From assembly GCF_048569485.1 (NCBI RefSeq), contig NC_134353.1, positions 531,804,008 to 531,868,007 on the forward strand: a stretch of 64,000 bases of DNA, read 5' to 3'. The translations under genes and the position numbers were made by a program. This stretch comes from Anomaloglossus baeobatrachus (lineage: Eukaryota > Chordata > Amphibia > Anura > Aromobatidae). This document shows positions 12,577-23,974 of the stretch, in pieces; positions within the stretch are counted from its first letter, which is position 1; every line of letters starts with the position of its first letter. The notes under the pieces are model-generated. The model ran no database searches. It had not been told where the DNA came from and saw nothing but the letters and a program-made list of their open reading frames with translations.

Positions 12577-12683
12577 TCATGCTTTCCCACAAGTCCCACA
12601 GCAGCGAGATTTAAACTGTGCAAGCTGACAAAGTTTCAGCTGTTTCACTTTTTCACAGTACCTGGTTGTATCTCTGCAGTCAA
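12577..12683 (-). CDS. ADAMTSL1: ADAMTSL1 last coding exon: PLAC domain C-terminus and stop
   Basis: Final exon of a punctin-1 (ADAMTS-like 1) gene, a secreted extracellular-matrix glycoprotein without protease domain. After an AG acceptor preceded by a pyrimidine-rich tract, the exon encodes D-C-R-D-T-T-R-Y-C-E-K-V, then a cysteine-rich end finishing C-C-G-T-C-G-K-A and TGA at 12,577-12,579. The regular cysteines are those of a PLAC domain, and the ending agrees closely with what I recall of vertebrate ADAMTSL1. The exon begins with the last two bases of a codon whose first base comes from the exon ending at 19,452, giving N-V-D-C across the junction. A 2.4-kb foldback insertion ends about 40 bp upstream of the acceptor. 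Confidence 0.93.
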
Positions 12684-13175
12684 CTAAAAGAAAAAAAAGG
12701 AAAAAGAATAGGTCACCTTAGGTAAACAAAAAGCTCAAAAAGGGATAATCAAAAGGCAGTAAATCAAAATGGTTAACAAAATCTACCTAAACTACATATA
12801 TTAAAATTACAACTTTATTAAATTAATTTGAAAATCACTATATCCCACAGTAATTTACACACACAACAATACAAAAAAACATACAACATAAAATACCCCA
12901 GGTACAATATATAGGAGCACCCCTATTAGATAGTATGACGGGGTAACCGATGATCCTAAACAATTTAATAATGATGGGGACTGATATACTAACTGATCCT
13001 TATGAGAATGCTGTCCACTACCTATCAATGGAGATAGTTCAGTTACACGCACCCTAGGGTTCAAGTGGTGCCCCCATTTCCCCGGCGGCTATCCCTCAGA
13101 TGGAGCACTGGGAGACTCCTCCTGTCATATGTGCAGTTCCAGGGAACTATGGCAATTGTGCCCAATCCTGGCCTC

Positions 13176-13208
13176 TTGATGAACCCCACCATATAGGTGT
13201 AGGGAAAC
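13176..13208 (+). ncRNA. hammerhead-ribozyme-like core
   Basis: TTGATGA at 13,176-13,182 (first base T instead of C), then a stem II hairpin CCCCACC / GGTGTAGGG with loop atata, then GAAAC at 13,204-13,208. Order and spacing match a hammerhead core. The C3 change would be expected to abolish cleavage. Confidence 0.45.
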
Positions 13209-13595
13209 ATGTTGAACTTGGGAGAATCCTTTTTTTGACACCTATCCAGGAATACCTTGGTATGGTATATTACCATATGAAAAACATCCACGGGGATGCT
13301 ATCCTGAATACTCCTACAAAATAAGTTAATGTGCCCTTTGGCTTCACGTACATTGTTTGGACAAAATGGAATAGGTTGGTTTATATTTGTGTGTTATTAC
13401 ATCTTGTCTACAGTAGACAAGGGAGTTTAGGGATATTTATCTGAGGGATAGCTGCTGTGTAATGGGGGCACCACTTGAACACATTTTTTTTATACTCATT
13501 TCAACATATCAAAACATTGATAGAACAAACTCATTGATCTATTCATGATCAAGAAAGGAGAAACAAGAGGTATGGGACTTGTGAGGCGGCACTAA

Positions 13596-14223
13596 GGCCT
13601 CTTTCACACGCCCGTGAAAATCACGCACATGTTTCACGGACATGTCAAAGATGCGTATTGCCCTCGGTGAGCTGTGTGTATGGCATTGGTGTGTTCTCCG
13701 TGTGTTATCCGTGATAACATACGGAGAACAGGAACTTTCTACTCACCTGTCCCTGGCATCTCTGTCCGTGGTGCTGATCGTTGGTCTCCGGTCCTGCCGA
13801 CTCCCCGCTGCTGCTGCTTCCGTCCGCAGTGAAGTGAATATTAAATGAGCGGCGGTCGGCAGCAAGTGACAGCAGCCCCAGAGACTGCAGGGCTGGAGAG
13901 GGGGAGTAAAGGTTTTTTTTTTTTTAATAGACACATGTCTTTTCTCCGGTGCGTGTCACACAGAACACATCCGTGTGGTCCGTGTGTGTTACGTGTGACA
14001 CGTTTGCGTTCCGTGTGACACCCGTGATGCCGGAGAAAAACGGACATGTCGGCATGTGGAGCACATGGGCACACGTAAGTACGGAACGGACACACGTTCC
14101 GTGCAAAAATACTTACGTGTGCCCGAAACTATAGGAAAACATATGTCAACGTGTGCCCATGTCTCCGGTACGTGAGAAAACTGTCCATGCACGTACCGGA
14201 GGCACGGACGTGTGAAAGAGGCC
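13596..14223. mobile_element. PIF/Harbinger-like MITE, copy 1
   Basis: Inverted termini ggcctctttcacacg / cgtgtgaaagaggcc with a 3-bp TAA target duplication (13,593-13,595 and 14,224-14,226). The interior is CpG-rich and non-coding, with many cacacg/cgtgtg words. The 3-bp TWA target is the hallmark of PIF/Harbinger elements. Confidence 0.85.
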
Positions 14224-14395
14224 TAAGAAAGTAAGGTCAGGCGCCCACCAAATCCCTTAGGTGGGTGCGTGTAACTTAACTGTTATATATCTCCATTGAT
14301 AGGTAGTGGACAGCATTCTCCTATGGGTCAGTTCCCATCATTATTAAAATGTTTAGGATCATCGGTTACCTGTCATTCTATCTAAGGCCTCTTTC

Positions 14396-15010
14396 ACATG
14401 TCCGTGGCTCTGGTACGTGTATGGACAGTTTTCTCACGTATTGGAGACACGGGCACACGTTGACATATGTTTTCCTATAGTTTTGGGCACACGTAAGTAT
14501 TTTTGCATGGATTCCGTACTTACGTGTGCCCGTGTGCTCCACACGCAGATATGTCCGGTTTTCTCCGGCATCACGGGTGTCACACGGAATGCAAACGTGT
14601 CACACGTAACACACATGGACCACACGGATGTGTTCCATTTGACATGCACCAGAGAAAAGACATGTGTCTATTAAAACAAAACAAACCTTTACTCACCTTC
14701 TCCTGCCCTGCAGTCTCTGCCGCTGCTGTCACTTGCTGCCGACCGCCGCTCATTAGGCTCATTTAATATTCACTTCACTGTGGCCGGAAGCAGCAGCAGC
14801 GGGGAGTCGCAGGACCGGAGACCGAAGATCAACACCACGGACAGCGACGCCAGGGACAGGTGACTAGAAAGTTCCCGTTCTCCGTGTGTTATCACGGATA
14901 ACACATGGAGAACACACGTGTGCCATACACACAGCTCACCGAGGGCAATACGCATCTTTGACATGTCCGTGAGACACGTGCATGATTTTCATGGGCATGT
15001 GAAAGAGGCC
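14396..15010. mobile_element. PIF/Harbinger-like MITE, copy 2 (inverted relative to copy 1)
   Basis: Same family as the 13,596 element, in the opposite orientation, with a TAA target duplication (14,393-14,395 and 15,011-15,013). It interrupts the right arm of the surrounding foldback insertion, so it is younger than that insertion. Confidence 0.85.
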
Positions 15011-15257
15011 TAATAAGGGTTTTCCTATATATTGTACCTGGGGTATTCTATGTTGTATGTTTTTGTATTGGTGTGTGTCTAAAATAAAGATATAGTAATT
15101 TTTAAATTAATTTAATAAAGTTGTTATTTTAATATATATAATTTAGGTAGATTCTGTTAGCCATAGGTCACCTTAGATCCCAAACATGATAAATGGTGGC
15201 TTAAATGCGGCGCTTTCTACACCACTTACAGGTGCTCACATTCCACTGAATGTGCAA

Positions 15258-15285
15258 CTGAGGAAGGTCCGGTGGGATCGAAAAC
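15258..15285 (+). ncRNA. hammerhead-ribozyme-like core
   Basis: CTGAGGA at 15,258-15,264, hairpin GGTCC-ggtg-GGATC at 15,266-15,279, then GAAAAC from 15,280. All conserved core bases visible here fit the hammerhead consensus. I could not draw a convincing stem I or cleavage site around it. A possible 7-bp direct repeat (ttccact) flanks 15,248-15,396. Confidence 0.45.
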
Positions 15286-15419
15286 ATTTCTAAGCACGTG
15301 AATTGATGAATAAAAAAACACATCGCAGTAAATTTGGGAGTGCTTTGTCTTAATACTGAAAGATGTGGCCTTGGAACCTACTGAGGGCACCCTTATCTTC
15401 CACTACTATTTAAAACTAA

Positions 15420-16125
15420 TAGAAGTGCCATTAATTATAGATTTTCCAAACATGAGAAATGGCAAATGCAGTACAAAAATGTCCCAAACATGCTAAATTG
15501 CCAGCAAAGTGCATAAATGTTAACAACCAGGGTACATTATTATCAGTCTTTGATATGGAGACCTGTGTGGCACATGTTGTGGTTTGCGCAATAACAAAAA
15601 CAGCACAATGTGGACTAGTTCAATGTTTTTGGTTTTAGGAAAGCACACATCTTAATCTGACATCTGATGCACAGTCCTGCTTCATCTGGCAGCAATATGT
15701 TTTGGTTTCAGTATGAATCATTAGCAGAACTGAATAATGATGAAAGATGTATGGCAATATAAAAATGGATGTACATCCAATAAGACATCACATCAGCAGT
15801 GTGCGCATTTTATATGCTATGTAACATTAACGCCACTGTTATACAGTGCAGCCCCAGCTGAGGGAGATTTTTTTGTAGTTTATTAAATTAAAGAGGCGGA
15901 TTCCAATAACTTATGCACAACAGATTTCTGTCATATACCTTGTTTTTTCACCCAAGCATTTATTCCATCATTTAATACAGTATTTGAATTTTTACAGCAA
16001 TACTATACTCATTCTAGGAACTTGTTGCACACCACTGATTAATTTTTATGCATTACATTTCATAAGGTACAATAAATATGTTGGCAATACAGAGTATTAA
16101 TAGACATAACAAGTGTGATATCCTA
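15420..16125. other. intronic, no feature seen
   Basis: AT-rich intron sequence between the last two ADAMTSL1 exons without a recognisable repeat terminus or RNA gene. Confidence 0.5.
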
Positions 16126-16130
16126 CAAGG

Positions 16131-17703
16131 CCTTTAAAAAGTACTCATACCCCATGAACATTTCCAATTTTTTCATGTTACACCCACAAATTTAAATGTC
16201 TTTTATTGGGATTTTATGTGACATACCCACACAATGTACCAAGTATTTGTAAAGTGTAAATAAATTGATGGTTTCCAAATATTTTAAAAATATCAATCTG
16301 AAAATGGTGATGTTCATATGTATTCAGCATCCTGTAATTTGATACCCCAAAATAAAATCCTGAGTGACCTCCATAAGTCATCTAATTAGTAAATTGAGAA
16401 AACCTGTCTGTAATTTATTCTGAGTAAAACTACAGCTGTTCTGTGAAGGACTCAGAGGTTTGTTTGAGAACATCAGGACACCGCATCATGAAAACCATAG
16501 AACACACCAGGCCAGGTCAGAGATAAAGTTTTGAAGAAGAGTAAAGGAAGGTTAGATTATAAAAAATAGCTCAAGCTCTGAACAGCTCATGGAGCACAGT
16601 TCAATCCATCCAAAAAAGGAAAGGAGTATGACACAACTGCAATCCTACCAATACATGGCCATCCACCTAACCTGACAACACAAGCAAGGAAAGCACTAAT
16701 TAGAGAAGCAGCCAAGAGGCCTATAGTTGATCTGCAGGAGATGCAGAGATTCACACTCAGGTGGGAGAATATGTCCACAGGCAACTATTGGGCAAACATA
16801 TACTCCACAAATCTTTATGGAAGAAAGCCACTTTTAAAAAAAAAAATCATAAGAAGTTCTGTTTGTTATTTTCAAACAACATGTAGAGGACACAGATAGC
16901 ATGTGGTAAAAGGTGCTGTGGTCAGATAAGCCCAAAGCATAACTTTTTGAGCTAAATGCAAATGCTATGTGTGGTTGACAACGAACTGCATATAACCTTG
17001 AAAACATCATCCCCACACTCAAACATGGTGGTGGCAGTATCATGTTGTGGGGTGGCTTTTTTCAGTAGGTACAGGGAAGCTTATCACAGTTGATGGGAAG
17101 TTAGATGGAGCTAAATACAAGGCAATTCTGGAGGAAAATCTGTTAGAGGCTGCAAAAGCACTGAGACTCGGGCATAGGTTGACCTTCCAGCAGAACAACA
17201 ACCCTAAACATACTGCCATAGCTGGAATGGACTGGTTGAGATCTGAACATATTCATGTGTTTCAATTACCCAATCACAGTCCAAGCCTTAATCCCATTGA
17301 GAATCTCTGGCAAGACTTGAAAATTGCTGTTCACAGATTCTCTACAATCAATCTCACTGAGCTAAAGCTATTTTGCAAAGAAGAATGGACAAAAATTTTA
17401 GCTTCTAGATTTGAAAAGCTGGTAGAGACATAACCTAAAAGACTTGCAGCAGTAACTGCAGTGAAAGGTGATCCTTTAAAGTATTGACTTAGGGGGGCTG
17501 AGTACAAATGTACGTTACAAATTCAAGATTTATATTTTTAACGTATTTAGAAATCCATGTATTATTTCCTTTTACACTTCACAAATACTTCTTACTTTCT
17601 GTTGGTATATCACATAAAATCCCAATAAAATACATTTACGTTTTTTAACATTAAAAAATGTGGAAAAGTTCTAGGGATATGAATACTTTTTCAAAGTATT
17701 CTA
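16131..17703 (+). mobile_element. Tc1/mariner-like transposon, decayed
   Basis: Long terminal inverted repeats of about 130 bp: left 16,131-16,262 (ctttaaaaagtactcat, with the ttattgggattttatgtga block), right 17,570-17,703. Between them, on the plus strand, lies a Tc1-type transposase relic: the N-terminal region around 16,480-16,800 is broken by stops and frame changes, while the C-terminal part (17,047-17,433, 128 residues) is open. It keeps the P-N-H-S-P-x-L-N-P-I-E-N-L-W catalytic-region motif. In the D-x-N-P-K-H motif the D is replaced (N-N-N-P-K-H). Not functional. Confidence 0.92.
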
Positions 17704-19451
17704 TATTGTGGTTGTCTTATACCTGTGGTTTAGTATAAGATTAATTTCTTATATTGTTTGTTGTTCTAATGGGACTATATTAATAGTAAATTCATAAAAA
17801 GAAGTCTATTGAATGTAGGCTATTTGTCCTGACAAGTAGAGGCTGTGTACTAAGCGCATTAGCTAAACTGTATGACAAGATGACAGAATTCAAAGGGAGC
17901 GTGGCTTATTGGCAACAATTGGCTCATCAATGTCAGTTATGGCTGTCTTGGGCAAACAGGAAAGGCATCCATTCTACTAAGTTACCTGGAATTAAATGTA
18001 GCTTGTAAGCAAATGCTGTGTTAAATGCCCTTTAAATGCATTAGTGGCACATTAAACTAAGAATAGCAATTAATACCTATGCATGCTATATCCCATTTTT
18101 CCCATGCTTTGTACCACTTTCAATGGCTCTGAGGGATTTTGGAGTCTAATATACATTTCCTTTAAACAGGCAGAACAACTATTTTGCTAGCTGACCAGTT
18201 TATCCCCTCCTTCTGCTGGTGAACTGTCTGTTAAAGACAGCTGGTCAGGTTCACCAAGCTTGCCACCCTGCTACTATAATATTAAAATAGATTATTCTTG
18301 CATTACAACAAAGTCCTTAATGCCCCATTAATAATTTCCTAGCCGGTAAACATCAACCTTTTATGTCTTGCTCTTCATATGCAAATTAGCCAAGACTTGT
18401 CAAGTGCGATATTAGTTTTCCCATACTAGCCAAAGACCCATGGAGCATCATTCTCCACAGTGGCATCTTTGAACTGGCAGAAATCTTGCCTGTGTCCTGC
18501 CTGTCTCCACAAGCTGGGGGTACTTCCCCTGGCATCATTGGCCAATTTTGCATGCCCAGGAAGACAGTGACGTTGAGTGCACATTGAAATACTAGAGTTC
18601 TTCCATGGCAGCTGAGTGAGAGAACTGGCATCACTATGACTTACCAGGTATGGACAGTGGACCGATGAAGTCGGGGGTTGTACACCTGCTTTCATTGCGC
18701 ATGCCCAAGCATTAAGCAGGCAAAATTTTTGACAGATACCGTGAATTGTGTGAAGGAATTCAAACATGCCTTTTTAGATGTAATTAAAGGATCTGGGGCC
18801 AGGCTGGCCATGGGAAGTGACAGAATGCTGGGCTAGTCTTGGCATATAACAAATGATGCATAAAAAGTTGATTTTTAGTTTTGACATTTTTTTGTAGGAC
18901 ACCAGTGATCTTTTTGGAACGAGAAGAATAAGCCAATTTAATGTTATAGTGGTTATTTGGCACGCTTGGGGACCTGACGGGCTCCTTTGGAATCATTTTT
19001 CTTAATATTATACTTAAGATCTCAGCCTTCTGAGCCCCTTTAAGTAAAGGTCAGAGTGTAGGAATTTGTACTTCATGGCACGCAATCTTGCAATATCAAT
19101 TTATAACACTGCTATAATAATAATTTAGCACAAGTCAAACTCAGTAAAATAGCATTAATGAATTTACTTATGGCTGCATTTGCTAAGGTGCGATGTTGGT
19201 GGGATGTGAAAATGCAGCAACGCAGACAATTTGTAGACAAATTGGCAGCAAATCAACAGAGAACTGTGTGCCGCAAACATGACCACTGAATGACACTGTG
19301 TAAGCTGTGATGACACTAAAGTAAAGACTGCTGCTGTAAAACCGGGCATTTACACAAAATATTGTCAATCAGTGAGTTGGATATTCATGTCAATGGGCCT
19401 TGAAACCCACTTAGGTCGTACCTTAGTAAATCCAGCCCTTACAGCTCATAC
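17704..19451. other. intronic, no feature seen
   Basis: Intron sequence of ADAMTSL1 without supported coding or repeat features; short chance frames only. Confidence 0.5.
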
Positions 19452-19672
19452 CGTTCTCACAAGGTGCCATGTTGCAGCGTTGCCAGTTTGAAGGCCGAGG
19501 TCTCCAGGAACACATATGTTCTGGAACAGACTTGCCAGTTCGATGATGAAGACATTCTACACGTCTAGACTGGAAACCGTAGCTGCCGCAAGTGGCTGTG
19601 CATAGCGTCCAAGGAGATACTCTCCACTGTACACTGCACATATCAGCCATGCAGTTTTGTGTATTAAGTGGC
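19452..19672 (-). CDS. ADAMTSL1: ADAMTSL1 exon: end of one TSP1 repeat and the last complete TSP1 repeat
   Basis: Internal exon of 221 bp with AG acceptor before 19,672 and GT donor at 19,451-19,450. It completes the R codon begun in the upstream exon, then encodes P-L-N-T-Q-N-C and the last TSP1 repeat (V-Q-W-R-V-S-P-W-T-L-C-T-A-T-C-G-S-Y-G-F-Q-S-R-R-type start), ending C-N-M-A-P-C-E-N. It ends one base into a codon, matching the PLAC exon. TSP1 repeats mediate matrix binding in the ADAMTSL family. The sequence matches the corresponding part of vertebrate ADAMTSL1 closely. Confidence 0.95.
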
Positions 19673-20388
19673 CTGGGTGAAAGGAAAAAAAAGTTCACTT
19701 TTAGAAGATCACATAATTATTCACAATTATTTTAACATATCTCAAAAACAGTTCACTTCTGAAATAAAATACTGTTAAAAGGATTGACCACTACTCAAAC
19801 AGCACCTTCTCAATGGCTATATTCCCTCAAGTAAAATAATGACACCTAATCACCTCCGGTGCTGGCACCATTACAGGGTTGTCGGCACTGTCTCTCCTGA
19901 GGACTTCTGAGACATTTTGTTAGTGAAGCTTACCTTACTGCCTGATCCCTCTGTGGTTCCTACTAAATCTGATTTTAGAGTATTTAAATGACATGAAGCG
20001 TATGGAAGAGTTAATGGCAACAGACCAAAAATCTTATGATCAGTTTTCTAAAGCCTGGGTCAGTTGGTCTTTGATGGTGGACTTGCTAACTTTTCAAACA
20101 TGGTTGACAATTTCATAGTGGGTATCTTGGAAATGTATGTAATTCCTGCGCAGTGCTATGTAGGTGTGTGGGGATAACTCAGGTTCACTCCTCTATCCAC
20201 TCCAACCCTTTTTTTTCTTTTCTTATTTTCTACTTTTTACATCACTCTTTCTTTAGGATATCAAGTTTGTGATATTATTGGACTTGTTTGTATTTTTCCT
20301 TACTAATTAATAATATTACATCACTGCCATATGTAATGTGTGATTTTTTTAGTTCTGATAACAGTTTTTAGATGACCTTACATATATG
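19673..20388. other. intronic, repeat fragment only
   Basis: Intron sequence. A short stretch from 19,777 (aaaaggattgaccactact) resembles the terminus of a dispersed repeat without a visible partner. Confidence 0.4.
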
Positions 20389-21252
20389 TGTGGCACCCCT
20401 GAGGCTCATGTCGCCACAGGGTATTACACTTCAATTAAGGTGCGGTATCTATCTCAGGTAAGGGGGGGGTTAATCACTGGTGTTCCACATCCACACACTG
20501 CATACAGTATAGGAGCCTTCTCACAGGGTGGGATGGCTCAGGGTAGGCAGGGGGGGTGACTATCACGATACATGGGACTTCCCCGGTCACTGAAGCCAGC
20601 CACCTGTGAGGCGGGGTCCACCTGGGGTAGATATAGGCGCAACACATTCACACAATCAGATCCGTCAGGACCATAGTTCTGGCAAGACATCTCTGGACAA
20701 CTTGGACTTTACTGGGCTCGGGGGCTTTGAGTGGGAGCTCAGCCAGGGTACCTAACTGCAGAGGGGGACACCTTAAAAATAGGACTCTCTCACTTCTTCA
20801 CTCTCAAAACACCGGTGGTGACCCCTTTACCGGATCTGGGATTGACCTGAGGCCATCACGGCAGTGACCAGTGTGACCGGGCTGGCAGCTGAAGTTGGTA
20901 GTAAACTACAACCTGAACCCGCAGAGACTGTGTTGGCTTGTCCTGCGCTTAAGCGCCAACGGCCATTACAACCCTCATCATCCACCCAGGGCCCGCTCCA
21001 CCTGTGGGGAGCAACACCATCCCAGCTGCCTTAACATTTGCCCCAGAGAGGAACCCGGCAGTGGCGGCTATTCCCTGGCCGCATACCACAGGTGGCGTCA
21101 CGACAAACTTTCCCCAGTACCCCGCTTCCCCCACCATTTACTGTACGCCTCAGGGCAACGGAATCAGGCAAGGCCACCCGTGACATCGCTTGACCCGACC
21201 CGCGATTGCCCAACGACGAGTAAGTTAACCACCTGCCCCGTGGGGCACTACA
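20389..21252 (-). mobile_element. probable solo LTR
   Basis: An 864-bp GC-rich block with TG...CA ends (TGTGGCACCCC at the left, GGGGCACTACA at the right) and a 4-bp target repeat TATG at 20,385-20,388 and 21,253-21,256. There is no internal coding region. The ends and short target repeat fit a solo LTR of a retroviral or LTR-type element; the minus orientation is a guess. A DNA transposon with short inverted ends is the alternative. Confidence 0.55.
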
Positions 21253-21489
21253 TATGCCTTATACTTTTAGCTATTAGACCAATCAATGTTCTGTATTGGT
21301 TTGTCATATCTATATGCAATATTGCACATATATTGATATATTTGCTCAATATATATGATTCCTAATAATACTTGATTTAACAACAAAAGAGGAGACACAG
21401 ATGCCGTTAGGTAAGAGGTACCGCTCAGGACTCCCATCCTGTGGTCACAGATTACTGACGTGGCATATGAATAAATTTGCACCATGTCT

Positions 21490-22116
21490 GAGGCCACATG
21501 CACATAATGAGTATTTGATGAGTTTTTTTACCTCAGTATTTGTAAGTAGAGATGAGCGAACCCATGGAAGTTCGGTTTGGCGGGTTAAGCCAGACTTTAG
21601 ATAAAGTTCGTTTTTTGACCTGGATTTGACCTGAACCCCAATGTAAGTCACTAATTGGACAGTTCGGCTCTCTGCTCACATGCAGCCAGCCATAAAGAGA
21701 TCACGTCCGGAAGCGGATAGGCAGGTTTTTCCATTTTTTTTGTTTAGTGCACACTATATCCATTCATGCTGTTGTTGCCCCCAGTGCGACCCGTTCAAAC
21801 ACTGCAAACGCCTTGCACTGGGCTGAGCACTGAGCTTATCAGCACAGCGATGCTCACACTAATAATTTGCATATGTAAAGCACCCGAACTTTTAACCCAA
21901 ACTCTGTTGTTTTTGTAAAGTCTAAGTTCGGTATGAGCACTGAACACCGAACCTCGGGTTCACTCTATTTGTAAGCCAGAACCAGAAGTGGCACAATCAG
22001 AGGAAAAGTATAATGGCAGCATGGGCACCACTTCTGTATTTATTACCCACTCCTTGTTTTGTCAAATACTGAGATAAAAAATCTCATCAAAATACTCAAC
22101 ATGTGCACATGGCCTA
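21490..22116. mobile_element. TIR element interrupted by a hAT-like MITE
   Basis: The left end (ggccacatgcacataatgag, continuing to the ttacctcagtatttgtaag block) is matched in inverse by the right end (caaaatactcaacatgtgc, acatggcc). Termini resemble the element at 38,019. No coding capacity. Confidence 0.7.
21547..21967. mobile_element. hAT-like MITE with perfect 8-bp target duplication
   Basis: A 421-bp element flanked by TTTGTAAG at 21,539-21,546 and 21,968-21,975. Ends are tagagatgagcgaaccc and the inverse of cgggttcactcta. The 8-bp duplication and short termini are typical of hAT elements. It lies inside the older 21,490-22,116 element. Confidence 0.85.
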
Positions 22117-23080
22117 AAAGGATCACTAAAGCTCAAAATTAATGGTAGGTAAACAGAAGATAAATATGCCCCTATTGCTTGTTAGTCTGCAGAATTTGAT
22201 GAAAGTTCCTGCCCAATCCTATAAAAATCTTACTGAAAATCTTGGGCTAAATTTATTGTCATCTCTTTATTTTTTTCCCCAGTTTTGATTGTAATTTGAC
22301 ATGGAATAGGATTAGTGGGGATAATAAAGTGGATTTACCAGCATAATATTCTGCTCTAATTGATGGCACAATAATATAATCAATTCTACAAAAAACGTAC
22401 CATAAGGTACAGAATTTGCCACACATGTTTCCATATGGAAATCTACAACATAGTACTGAATACTAAATACTAATTGGGTGAGGTGAAACAAACCTTATCT
22501 AAACATTTTAAATAGGTTCTGCAGGTAAAGGTGACGACTTGTGGAGTTTTAAATATGAAGTGTCAGTTCTTTTTACGAAATTCGACAGAACAAAACCCTG
22601 ACAGAACACAGATAACCTTTGCTGGAAATTCAAACGATTGTAACAAATTGTTGGAAATTTTCTATTTTGTGTTTAGGAATACGCTGCACTTATGCTTATG
22701 AGCAATGAATATTGATGAAGAGATCACTGTAGAGTGACAGCTGCTTCTACACATTATATAGGTAGGAAGAGGCAGGGAGACAGAGGTTAGGGCTCTCTCC
22801 ATAAATATGCAAAGGAGTCGTTAGTGAAATGGTATTTTTTTTTAACATTTATTTATTTATTTTATTCTGTGGGACTGTATTTTTAATGTTATAATTTGAC
22901 TGAGCCCATAACTTCTGAGTCTGTAATATAAAATACAAGCAGATATTTACTAAGCTACATGTGCAAAATTCTGCCATAATCAGTGCTATAAACTGTGTTA
23001 CTAATGGTGTAAACTAAAGATTAGAGAGAGTGTAAAGATTCACCACATTTGTCATCCAGCCGGAACCACTATGATACATA
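22117..23080. other. intronic, no feature seen
   Basis: AT-rich intron sequence without supported features. Confidence 0.5.
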
Positions 23081-23972
23081 CAGTTGAAATCAGAAGTTTA
23101 CATATACTATCTAATTTACATATACTATCTCTAATTAACTCAGACGTTGCCAATAAACCTATCAGAAGCTTTCAAAGACATGACATCATCATATGGGCTG
23201 TACCATATTGTTTATAGGCATAGTACTCTAAAGGCCGCTTTACACAATAGCACCCGTCCCCATTGTTTGTGCATCACGGGCAAATCGCTGCCCGTGGTGA
23301 ACAATATCACAGGTAAGCATGACACGAACTTACCTTCCTAACGACGTCGCTGTGGCCGGCGAACAACCTCTTTTTTAAGTTGGCGGTTCGTGCGGAGTCT
23401 CAGCGACGTCACATAGTGGCCCACCAATAGAAGCAGAGGGGCGGAGAGCAGCCGCATGAACGACACTCCCACCTCGTTGCCGGAGGACGCAGGAACACTG
23501 TTGTTCGTCGTTTCCAGGATGTGACATGTAGCGATGTGTGCTGCCTCAGGAACGATGAACAACCTGCGTCCAGAACGAGCAACAATATTTTGAAAATGAA
23601 CGACGTGTCAACAATCAACGATTTGGTGAGTATTTGGGATCGTTAGCGGTTGCTCGTAAGTGTCACATGCAACGATGTCGCTAACGAGGCCGGATGTCCG
23701 TCACGAATTCCGTGACCCCAGCAATATCTATTTAGCAATGTCGTTGCGTGTAAAGTGGCCTTTAGTGTATGTAAACTTTTGACTTTGCAGAAACTAATAA
23801 AATGCCTTAAAACATTCTCTCTCTCATTATTCTGGCATTTGGCAAATATAAATAATTTTGTTTCCTAATTGACCTAAAATGGGAAAGTTTTTTTCTAATT
23901 CCATGTCAGATAGTGAGAAAAAATGCAGATGTGTCTTTTTAGTTAGTGTATGTAAACTTCTGGTTTCAACTG
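23081..23972. mobile_element. non-autonomous Tc1 element of Sleeping-Beauty-like terminus type
   Basis: Ends cagttgaaatcagaagttta and the inverse of taaacttctggtttcaactg, flanked by TA on both sides (23,079-23,080 and 23,973-23,974). These termini are characteristic of one fish/amphibian Tc1 group. Without the nested MITE the element is only about 360 bp and has no transposase, so it moved in trans. Confidence 0.88.
23230..23763. mobile_element. CpG-rich MITE nested in the Tc1 element
   Basis: Termini aaaggccgctttacac and the inverse of gtgtaaagtggccttt, about 534 bp. Its interior (ccaatagaagcagaggggcg and the gtgtgctgcctcaggaac block) is shared with the MITEs at 7,113 and 41,407. It splits the Tc1 element and is therefore younger. 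Confidence 0.8.
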
Positions 23973-23974
23973 TA

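Larger units (their letters stand above)
12722..15162. mobile_element. 2.4-kb foldback insertion with hammerhead-like core and 14-bp target duplication
   Basis: The flanks carry the same 14 bases, ATAGGTCACCTTAG, at 12,708-12,721 and 15,163-15,176. Inside, a left arm (about 12,771-13,070; e.g. acaactttattaaattaatt) is matched in inverse by the right side, the right arm being split by a MITE. A second inverted pair encloses 13,062-13,490 (caagtggtgcccccatt / aatgggggcaccacttg). It carries a hammerhead-like core at 13,176-13,207. Two inverted copies of one MITE sit inside; without them the element is about 1.2 kb. The long target duplication suggests target-primed insertion rather than cut-and-paste. 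Class is inference. Confidence 0.75.
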
